A stretch of 10,432 nt of DNA from JBAYNS01 sp041678625 (lineage in GTDB: Bacteria > Patescibacteriota > Gracilibacteria > Peribacterales > Peribacteraceae). Shown piece after piece: positions 5,497-10,432 of the stretch. Positions within the stretch are counted from its first letter, which is position 1; the number at the start of each line of letters is the position of its first letter. The notes under the pieces are model-generated. The model had not been told where the DNA came from, ran no database searches, and saw nothing but the letters and a program-made list of their open reading frames with translations. The stretch is from contig JBAYNS010000031.1 of assembly GCA_041678625.1 (NCBI GenBank), forward strand, positions 1-10,432, given 5' to 3'. Both the position numbers and the translations under genes were made by a program.

Positions 5497-6771
5497 CTAT
5501 AATTGTCGTACCACTGAACGAATTCTCTGCATTCGTTCGCACACCTCCACCTCAAAACCACGATCTGTTGGTTCATAGAATGTCTGCGGAGAAACGCCGA
5601 TAGGAAAGTAGTGCTCCGCAACCACTCCGCGCTCATCGTCATGCGGATACTGATACCCCTCGCTATACCCCTGCTGTACCATCCCTTTCACCGGAGCATT
5701 GCGCAGGTGGTACGGTACTTCCAGTGAAGGTGCCCGATTGATGAACGCTTTCACCGCACCCATCGCACGCTTCACCGCGTTGCTCTTGGGTGCCTGGCTC
5801 AAGTAGATGCATGCATGCGCCAGGAAGTACTCCCCTTCTGGCATGCCGATAAATTCAAACGCCTGCCACGCGGATACCACAACCGCCAGTGCACGCGGAT
5901 CGGCATTGCCGATGTCTTCGCTCGCAAAGATCATCATGCGGCGAAAGAGGAAGCGCGGCTCCTCTCCGCTCTCCAGCATCGTAAAGAGCCACACCAGAGC
6001 CGCATCCGGATCGCTACCGCGCATGGTTTTGATGAAGGCGGAGATCGTATCGTAATGATCTTCACCGGATTTATCGTAACGCTTGTTGCGTACGGTGAAG
6101 AGCTTTTCCACCTGCTGCACGGTCATTTTCTTCCCGACGGTGAGCACAGCAAGCTCCAGTGCATTGAGTGCGATGCGCGCATCACCATAGGCAATGGCGA
6201 CAATGCGCTCGAGCGCCTTCTGGCTGATCTGCACGGAACCCGCGTACCCGCGTTCATCCTGCAGAGCATTCTGCAAAATGGTCAGAAGATCCTGCGCGGA
6301 GAGTGGCTGCAATAGATAGACCTTGGAACGGGAAACAAGCGCCTTGTTCACTTCAAAGTACGGATTTTCCGTTGTGGCACCGATGAGAATTACCACCCCG
6401 CTCTCCACATACGGCAGAAGCGCATCCTGTTGAGATTTGTTGAAACGGTGAATCTCATCAATGAAGAGAACCGTGCGCTGCCTGAGTGCCGTCTGGATGC
6501 GTTCGGCTTCGCTACAGACTTCTTTGATATCTTTGACACCGCTCGTCACGGCATTGAGCTGCGTGAACTGCGCTTGTGTTGTTTCTGCAATAATCTTTGC
6601 CAGAGTCGTTTTGCCCGTACCCGGAGGTCCGGCAAGAATAACGGAAGAAAGCTGATCGGTTTCAATTGCCATACGCAGCGGCGTCCCCTCCCCCACAATT
6701 TCCTCCTGCCCCACAAATTCCTGCAGAGTTCTGGGGCGCATGCGGAAGGCCAACGGTGCATCGGTTTTCAT
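5497..6771 (-). CDS. rarA: RarA/MgsA replication-associated recombination AAA+ ATPase
   Basis: 424 aa from ATG 6771-6769; this is the usual family length and N-terminus (MKTDAPLAFRMRP..TLQEFVGQ). RarA (MgsA, homologue of eukaryotic WRNIP1/Mgs1) is a clamp-loader-like tetrameric ATPase that acts at stalled replication forks with SSB. Motifs: Walker A GPPGTGKT (48-55), Walker B LFIDEIHRFNKSQQDAL (102-118), sensor 1 GATTENP (131-137), SRSK with the likely arginine finger (147-150), and the C-terminal tetramerisation region with RMMIFASEDIGNADP and HLRNAP. The frame is open 25 codons upstream, but those residues are atypical and the ATG at 6771 fits the family. A weak promoter (TTGTCT 6806-6801, 17 nt, CATGAT 6783-6778) would make the mRNA leaderless; alternatively the symmetric TATAATA at 6869-6875 serves it with a leader of about 90 nt. 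Confidence 0.96.
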   Translation of the reverse strand: MKTDAPLAFRMRPRTLQEFVGQEEIVGEGTPLRMAIETDQLSSVILAGPPGTGKTTLAKIIAETTQAQFTQLNAVTSGVKDIKEVCSEAERIQTALRQRTVLFIDEIHRFNKSQQDALLPYVESGVVILIGATTENPYFEVNKALVSRSKVYLLQPLSAQDLLTILQNALQDERGYAGSVQISQKALERIVAIAYGDARIALNALELAVLTVGKKMTVQQVEKLFTVRNKRYDKSGEDHYDTISAFIKTMRGSDPDAALVWLFTMLESGEEPRFLFRRMMIFASEDIGNADPRALAVVVSAWQAFEFIGMPEGEYFLAHACIYLSQAPKSNAVKRAMGAVKAFINRAPSLEVPYHLRNAPVKGMVQQGYSEGYQYPHDDERGVVAEHYFPIGVSPQTFYEPTDRGFEVEVCERMQRIRSVVRQL

Positions 6772-6865
6772 AACATGATCATGGTACCAACAAACGCCGT
6801 AGACAACGAATTCCCACCCAAAAGAACCATGGACGTAGAACTCCATAGGAATACACCGGGAAAAA

Positions 6866-6874
6866 TGGTATAAT
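6866..6874 (+). promoter_or_regulatory. Extended -10 promoter of the small-protein operon
   Basis: TGGTATAAT is an extended -10 (TGn plus perfect TATAAT at 6869-6874). No -35 hexamer of note lies 16-18 nt upstream, as is common for extended -10 promoters. The predicted start near 6881 gives a leader of about 19 nt without Shine-Dalgarno. The overlapping heptamer TATAATA also reads TATTAT on the minus strand, toward rarA. Confidence 0.6.
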
Positions 6875-6899
6875 ACGGAAGATTTCCTCTCTTCCAGTC

Positions 6900-7286
6900 A
6901 TGGACAACTTTACATCCATTATGGCCAAGCAAACGGGAATGACGGAAAAGGAACAGCAAAAGGCTGGTCAGGCCATTTCCGGTGACATGGGGGAAGAGCA
7001 CAGCGCATTTGCCAAAACACTCAAGAAGCTGGTAGATGCGGGGGAGATTGATCCGCTGAATCCCCGGACATTCCTCAAACAGGATGTGTACGATTCTCTG
7101 CCGGAAGAATGGCAGGAGAAGACGGATCTCGCGCTCATGAACATCGCCAACCAGTTGGTCCGGATCGTGGACTTCTGGTCATCCAAAGAAACTCCCGATG
7201 CATCTCCGCAACTCCAGACAATGATTGAGCATCTGTGGCAGATGAAACAGCGGATTGAGGAACATCACGACGTTTTCAAATTCTAA
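6900..7286 (+). CDS. Small soluble protein of unknown function
   Basis: 128 aa, not assigned to a family. Predicted mostly helical and soluble, with no signal peptide or membrane segment. The N-terminus (MDNFTSIMAKQTGMTEKEQQ) and the region around LNPRTFLKQDVYDSLPEEW (about 54-72), then LALMNIANQLVRIVDFW (77-93), look well structured rather than random, and a promoter and convincing coding pattern support a real gene. The last third (MIEHLWQMKQRIEEHHDVF) is a likely amphipathic helix. It is the first gene of a probable two-gene operon; the next start is 14 nt after its stop. It lies divergent to rarA. No function can be proposed. Confidence 0.75.
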   Translation: MDNFTSIMAKQTGMTEKEQQKAGQAISGDMGEEHSAFAKTLKKLVDAGEIDPLNPRTFLKQDVYDSLPEEWQEKTDLALMNIANQLVRIVDFWSSKETPDASPQLQTMIEHLWQMKQRIEEHHDVFKF

Positions 7287-7300
7287 CTTCCAATCATTCC

Positions 7301-7693
7301 ATGACACACAAACAATCACACCGCACAGACGCAGACTTCGAGAAAGACCGCGCGCCTGAAGCTGAGCAAGTTGAGAAGCGCACAGATATTGATGCCATTC
7401 TCAAGGAAGACAGCGCAGTCATTGAACAAGCAGTACAGAGACGCGCTGATCTGGTGCGCGCCATAGCGGGAGAAAAGGAGCCGCAGGCAGTCAGCGCTTT
7501 TCTTACAGAGTCGCCTGCATGGGGACAACTGGCCGAGGTAACGGGAAAATTTTCACAGGCAGAAGCGGCTGCACAGACGGAAGAGGAAGAGCACGCACTG
7601 GCGGTAAAACTCGCGAACGATACACTGGATCTCTTCCGCAATGCAGCTCCGGAAACCGACGAGCGGCACAACGTCAACGAACTGGCTGCGTAA
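7301..7693 (+). CDS. Small, highly charged protein of unknown function
   Basis: 130 aa, no recognised domain. The N-terminal part (about 1-35) is very polar and probably disordered (HKQSHRTDADFEKDRAPEAE). The rest is rich in Ala, Glu and Gln, as in long helices or a coiled coil (AVIEQAVQRRADLVRAIAGE at 39-58; FSQAEAAAQTEEEEHALAVK at 84-103). Overall acidic, with no membrane segment and no cysteine. It starts 14 nt after the preceding small gene and is probably cotranscribed with it. Its 3' end overlaps the convergent miaA by 20 bp. The opposite-strand frames here lack any recognisable family, so this frame is preferred. Confidence 0.65.
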   Translation: MTHKQSHRTDADFEKDRAPEAEQVEKRTDIDAILKEDSAVIEQAVQRRADLVRAIAGEKEPQAVSAFLTESPAWGQLAEVTGKFSQAEAAAQTEEEEHALAVKLANDTLDLFRNAAPETDERHNVNELAA

Positions 7694-8654
7694 CGGACTG
7701 AGCGGAAAGTTCAATCCAATGGATGCGGCTGTCATTCCTCCACCAGCTCATCTGCCTTCTGGCATATTGGCATGATTGCTGCGCAATCCGGTGAATGAGC
7801 GCCTGTTCATCAAGAGGTTCCGCACCCTGTAGGACATGAATAATTTCCCGATAGCCGTGGCTCTTCATACCCGGATCATCGGGGCCGTATCCGCGGGTAA
7901 GAAGATCGCGGACTTCGTCTACCCAACCATCAGCAAACATCTGCGTCGTTCTCTGCGCGATGCGTTGGACGAGCTCCTCGCGCGGGAGGCTGATTCCCAA
8001 CAGAAGACAATCTATGCCATTGTCATCCATCTGGGCCGGACGCAATTCATCCTGCGGAACCGCAACAGATTTTGGTTTTTGCATGATTTCACAGATCTCC
8101 ACCGCACGAATCAGACGCGGTTTGTTGTGTACGTGAACGCTCTGGGCCGCCTGCGGATCAAGAGCGCACAGTCGCGCATACAGACTCTTGCCGCCGTCGA
8201 GGTCGTACTCGTTGATCAGACGCGCACGCAACAAAGAATCCGGAACAGGCGCCATACTCAGATCATCAATAATTGCACTGACATAGAGCATGGAACCGCC
8301 AACCAGAAGTGGAAACGATCCGCGCTCCTGTACTTCTGCAACAACCCAACGCGCCTCCTTCTGGTACCAGCCGGCACTCGCTTCTTCTGTGGGATCGAGT
8401 ACATCGATCAGATGATGCTTCACGTCCTGCATTTCCTCAGAAGTCACCTTTGCCGTACCGATATTCAAGAACCGATAGAGTTGACGCGAATCGGCATTCA
8501 CCACTTCCGCATCACGCTGCAGTTCCGTATGCAGGAACATAGCAAGTTTAATGGAAAATGCCGTTTTCCCCGATGCCGTAGGACCGAGCACCACGATGAG
8601 AGGATGCTGTGTACTGCTAACGTAACGGGAAACAAGCGGCTGCCATTTGGTCAT
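7674..8654 (-). CDS. miaA: tRNA dimethylallyltransferase MiaA
   Basis: 326 aa, full length. MiaA transfers a dimethylallyl group from DMAPP to N6 of A37 in tRNAs reading UNN codons. Motifs in order: P-loop GPTASGKT (24-31), NADSRQLY (53-60) with the catalytic-site Asp, HHLIDV (80-85), GGSMLY (119-124; usual form GGTGLY or GGTMLY), NKPRLIRAVE (177-186), a KSHGYREI motif near residue 266 (family KAIGYKE) and QYARRQMSWWRND from 296. Start ATG 8654-8652 has AGGA about 10 nt upstream, one of the few Shine-Dalgarno-like sites in this window. A weak TTGCCG-17-TTTACT promoter lies at about 8720-8747 on this strand; a perfect minus-strand TATAAT (8798-8793) shared with clpP is an alternative. Confidence 0.96.
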   Translation of the reverse strand: MTKWQPLVSRYVSSTQHPLIVVLGPTASGKTAFSIKLAMFLHTELQRDAEVVNADSRQLYRFLNIGTAKVTSEEMQDVKHHLIDVLDPTEEASAGWYQKEARWVVAEVQERGSFPLLVGGSMLYVSAIIDDLSMAPVPDSLLRARLINEYDLDGGKSLYARLCALDPQAAQSVHVHNKPRLIRAVEICEIMQKPKSVAVPQDELRPAQMDDNGIDCLLLGISLPREELVQRIAQRTTQMFADGWVDEVRDLLTRGYGPDDPGMKSHGYREIIHVLQGAEPLDEQALIHRIAQQSCQYARRQMSWWRNDSRIHWIELSAQSVTQPVR

Positions 8655-8791
8655 AATGGCATCCTACAGACGCTCTACGCATACCGCGAGCCAAAGACCG
8701 GCTTCCTCCCGAAGGGTTTAGTAAACTTAACCTTACAATATACGGCAATAAACTGCTGCTTTGCCCACTGCCCGCGATGCGGAAAATTTGG

Positions 8792-8798
8792 TATTATA
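8792..8798 (+). promoter_or_regulatory. -10 element of clpP, symmetric toward miaA
   Basis: TATTAT (8792-8797) lies 28 nt before the clpP ATG, giving a leader of about 22 nt. The heptamer TATTATA reads TATAAT on the minus strand (8798-8793), so it may also drive divergent miaA with a long leader of about 130 nt. No clear -35 is seen for either direction. GAGGAAAT at 8801-8808 would fall at the transcript start, too far from the ATG to act as a Shine-Dalgarno. Confidence 0.45.
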
Positions 8799-8825
8799 GT
8801 GAGGAAATATCCTTTCCCTATCCCC

Positions 8826-9471
8826 ATGAATTCATCACTGCAATCTGTTGCGGGCAATACCAAAAAAGGCTCTGTGCCGCCGGCGAACTTCCTTATTCCC
8901 ACAGTCATCGAAAAGACCCAACTGGGGGAACGCGCATACGACATCTACTCGCGGCTTCTGGAGGAACGCATCATCTTTTTGGGGACACCCATCAATGATG
9001 ACATTGCCAACTCTATTATTGCGCAATTGCTCTTTTTGGAGAAAACCGATCCGAAGAAAGACATTACGCTCTACGTGAACTCTCCGGGTGGCCAGGTAAC
9101 ATCCACACTCGCCATCTACGACACCATGCAACATGTACAGCCGGATGTCTCCACCGTGTGTCTGGGTATCGCTGCGAGCGGTGCTGCAGTCATTCTCATG
9201 GGCGGCCAGAAAGGAAAGCGCTACTCCCTCCCCCACTCCGAAGTGATGATTCACCAGCCGCTTGGTGGTACAGAGGGACAGGCCACGGATATCGCGATTC
9301 ACGCCGATCACATCATCAAGACCAAGCACCTCCTGAATGAGCTGATTGAAGCACACAGGCAAAAAAATCGCACAGGTCAGTCAGGACACTGAGCGCGACA
9401 AGTTTATGACAGCGCAGGAAGCACTCGACTACGGACTGATCGATCAAATTATTCTCAAGACTGCCCACTGA
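8826..9471 (+). CDS. clpP: ATP-dependent Clp protease proteolytic subunit ClpP, frameshifted near the 3' end
   Basis: ClpP is the serine-protease barrel that degrades proteins unfolded by ClpX/ClpA/ClpC. The N-terminal part is clear: FLIPTVIEKTQLGERAYDIYS (22-42), LYVNSPGGQV (82-91), nucleophile S118 in GIAASGAAV and H143 in VMIHQP. Read as it stands, the frame ends at 9392 after an atypical tail (HRQKNRTGQSGH). One base over in phase, the expected C-terminus appears: HTGKKIAQVSQDTERDKF, then EALDYGLIDQII, ending at TGA 9469-9471. The shift lies at 9351-9368, around CACAGGCAAAAAAATC. Restoring a CA to the CACA tract gives the canonical EAHTGK; dropping one A from the A7 run also restores phase but loses the TG. 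The catalytic Asp (in DTERD) is in the displaced part, so the product as read would be inactive. Sequencing or assembly error is likely, but a real mutation is possible. The ATG at 8826 gives the usual N-terminus. Confidence 0.9.
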
Positions 9472-9493
9472 GGAATTCTTCCTTTTGCACAAT

Positions 9494-9520
9494 AAAAGCC
9501 CCTCGCCTGAGGGGCTTTTT
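9494..9520. terminator. Bidirectional intrinsic terminator between clpP and the DoxX-like gene
   Basis: AAAAGCCCCTC (9494-9504) pairs with GAGGGGCTTTT (9509-9519) over a 4-nt loop, giving an 11-bp stem. T-runs follow on both strands (TTTTT on plus; TTTTATT on minus). It lies 22 nt after the clpP stop and 18 nt after the stop of the convergent gene at 9538, so it can end both. Confidence 0.9.
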
Positions 9521-9537
9521 GAATACGAGAAAAATTA

Positions 9538-9948
9538 TTACTCCTCTGAACAACCCGAGCACTTCACGACAAAGAGGTACACGAGCAACCAGACGAATGC
9601 ATTAACCACCGATGGCATCGCATCCGCCAGAGAGAAGCCAGAGAGCACAGGCTTTAAGAGCATTCCTACGGGAATCGAAGCAAGAGCAAGACCGGCAAGC
9701 CATGCACCGATATTCATGTACATGCCAAGCGCGATGAGAGCACCGCCAAGAATCATGAGGCCGGGCAGAACGTATGCCCATAGCGTACCAACAATCGTGA
9801 GCGCTCCCATACCATCGGCAGCCATGCCCTGAAAAGCTTCAAAAGCCATGTAATTGGCAAGACCCATAAGGAGCAAAGACACACCAAAGCCGATGCGTAG
9901 AAGGAGGAGGGCAACACCCTGAGAAGTTTTGGGACAGGAACACTGCAT
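9538..9948 (-). CDS. Small DoxX-like four-helix membrane protein with terminal cysteine motifs
   Basis: 136 aa. About four hydrophobic segments (roughly 12-33, 50-72, 76-97, 112-129). The first, LLLRIGFGVSLLLMGLANYM, has the R-x-x-x-G pattern and length of DoxX/DoxD family proteins, which are small membrane proteins often tied to redox or oxidative stress. The similarity is general and I am not certain of the family. Unusual are paired cysteines at both ends: CSC at residues 3-5 and CSGC at 130-133, with an even number of segments placing both ends on the same side. They could form disulfides or bind a metal. Promoter at 9983-10010 on this strand; no Shine-Dalgarno before the ATG at 9948. Confidence 0.7.
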   Translation of the reverse strand: MQCSCPKTSQGVALLLLRIGFGVSLLLMGLANYMAFEAFQGMAADGMGALTIVGTLWAYVLPGLMILGGALIALGMYMNIGAWLAGLALASIPVGMLLKPVLSGFSLADAMPSVVNAFVWLLVYLFVVKCSGCSEE

Positions 9949-9982
9949 AGCAAGAAGGGGGAAGAAGGGTTACTAATCAGAC

Positions 9983-10011
9983 ATTGTAGAAAATACTGCC
10001 AATTGTACAAT
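9983..10011. promoter_or_regulatory. Interlocked divergent promoters for the DoxX-like gene and tgt
   Basis: Plus strand: TTGTAG (9984-9989), 16 nt, TACAAT (10006-10011). Minus strand: TTGTAC (10010-10005), 16 nt, TACAAT (9988-9983). Each -10 overlaps the other direction's -35, so the two promoters occupy almost the same 29 bp in mirror image and should exclude each other. Predicted leaders are about 28 nt for the DoxX-like gene and about 50 nt for tgt. Confidence 0.55.
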
Positions 10012-10067
10012 AGATTTGTTCACCAATCTCTATTCTGCGCAACAGGAAAACGCGGTACTGTACCAGC

Positions 10068-10432
10068 GTGTTCATGCTGGAAAAAACTGCAGAATCCGGA
10101 AGGCGCGGTCGCCTTTCTACTGCGCACGGCATAATCGAGACACCATTCTTCATGCCGGTGGGAACCGCCGGCGCTATGAAGGGAATCACCCATGATGAGC
10201 TTCTGTCCCTTGGCGCACAGATTCTGCTCTGCAATACCTATCATCTACACCTGCAACCCGGTGAGGATATTGTGGAAGAGGCCGGAGGCCTCCATCAATT
10301 TATTGGCTGGCAGAAGCCAATTCTCACGGATTCGGGAGGATACCAGGTTTACTCATTCGGGAAGAACGGAAGAACCAAAGTGACGGAAGATGGTGTGCAA
10401 TTCCAATCGCATTTAAACGGCGATACGCACTT
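10068..10432 (+). CDS. tgt: tRNA-guanine transglycosylase (N-terminal part, runs off the window)
   Basis: At least 121 codons, cut by the window end; the family is about 370-400 aa. Bacterial TGT swaps guanine 34 in GUN-anticodon tRNAs for preQ1, a step to queuosine. Visible: FMLEKTAESGRRGRL, then TAHGIIETPFFMPVGT, THDELLSLGAQILLCNTYHL, HLQPGEDIVEEAGGLHQF, and ILTDSGGYQVYS, which holds the conserved active-site Asp (family LTDSGGFQVFS). Later catalytic and zinc-binding parts lie outside. The frame is open back to a TAG at 10011-10013. GTG at 10068 gives the typical start (M)FMLEKT; the ATG two codons later (10074) is nearly as likely. No clear Shine-Dalgarno: AGGA at 10044 is too distant. Confidence 0.93.
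   Translation, partial: MFMLEKTAESGRRGRLSTAHGIIETPFFMPVGTAGAMKGITHDELLSLGAQILLCNTYHLHLQPGEDIVEEAGGLHQFIGWQKPILTDSGGYQVYSFGKNGRTKVTEDGVQFQSHLNGDTH

Noticed and set aside
4921..5502. 193-codon plus-strand open frame opposite the His-rich membrane protein
   Set aside because: It is full of Arg, His, Gln and Glu in the manner of an antisense shadow. The minus frame has clean hydrophobic segments and a TATAAT promoter.
6772..6846. 25-codon N-terminal extension of RarA
   Set aside because: The residues do not resemble the family, while the ATG at 6771 gives the standard RarA N-terminus.
6430..6873. 147-codon plus-strand open frame opposite rarA
   Set aside because: It is antisense to the highly conserved Walker A/B region of RarA and has no recognisable domain.
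6877..6895. GGAAGA/TCTTCC hairpin before the small-protein operon start
   Set aside because: The predicted transcription start near 6881 falls inside the left arm, so the stem would not form in the mRNA.
7836..8825. Plus-strand open frame running into clpP, which would add over 300 residues to ClpP
   Set aside because: It lies antisense to miaA, has no family features, and the ClpP-type N-terminus begins at 8826 with a -10 element just upstream.
9393..9471. Alternative code in which UGA is sense (as in some CPR groups) to explain the clpP tail
   Set aside because: Reading through the TGA at 9390-9392 stays in the wrong phase and does not give the ClpP C-terminus; other genes here end normally at UGA.
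1..10432. CRISPR arrays, tRNA genes, transposases, integrases, phage genes
   Set aside because: No regularly spaced long direct repeats, tRNA cloverleaf or recognisable recombinase or phage protein was found by eye in the window.

Overview
The window looks like bacterial chromosome from a lineage with small genes, tight packing and little Shine-Dalgarno use. A Patescibacteria/CPR genome, perhaps of the Peregrinibacteria type, is my best guess from gene content and style (S23 four-helix-bundle gene, TsaE fused to an HD domain, short SD-less leaders). No rRNA or universal marker is present to prove it. UGA is used as an ordinary stop in several recognisable genes, so genetic code 11 fits.

Layout. 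1-259: a strong intrinsic terminator of a gene lying left of the window, then a compact three-way-junction structure best read as a small RNA on the minus strand. 260-649 (-): a short protein resembling the N-terminal substrate domain of shikimate dehydrogenase without its NADP domain. 683-747: a palindromic repeat. 780-1841 (+): a WecA/TagO-like phosphoglycosyl-transferase membrane protein. 1831-2265: an AT-rich S23 four-helix-bundle gene bracketed by inverted copies of a short repeat, probably an inserted cassette. 2266-3759 (-): a membrane-anchored M23 peptidase. 3816-4880 (+): TsaE fused to an HD phosphohydrolase domain. 4861-5451 (-): a His-rich membrane protein downstream of rarA (5497-6771, -). 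6900-7693 (+): two small proteins of unknown function, apparently an operon. 7674-8654 (-): miaA. 8826-9471 (+): clpP with a frameshift near its end, followed by a bidirectional terminator. 9538-9948 (-): a small DoxX-like membrane protein. 10068 to the window end (+): the start of tgt.

Themes. Three genes act on the tRNA anticodon loop: TsaE (t6A37), MiaA (i6A37) and TGT (G34). Cell-envelope functions come from the WecA-like enzyme and the M23 peptidase. RarA (replication forks) and ClpP (protein quality control) are housekeeping genes. Many genes are divergent or convergent. Divergent pairs share near-symmetric -10 elements, predicted leaders are short and mostly lack a Shine-Dalgarno sequence, and two convergent pairs overlap by exactly 20 bp at their 3' ends.

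Most noteworthy: the TsaE-HD fusion, the degenerate stand-alone AroE-like domain, the minus-strand RNA candidate at 100-201, the clpP frameshift that puts the catalytic Asp out of frame, and the S23 cassette with its inverted repeats.
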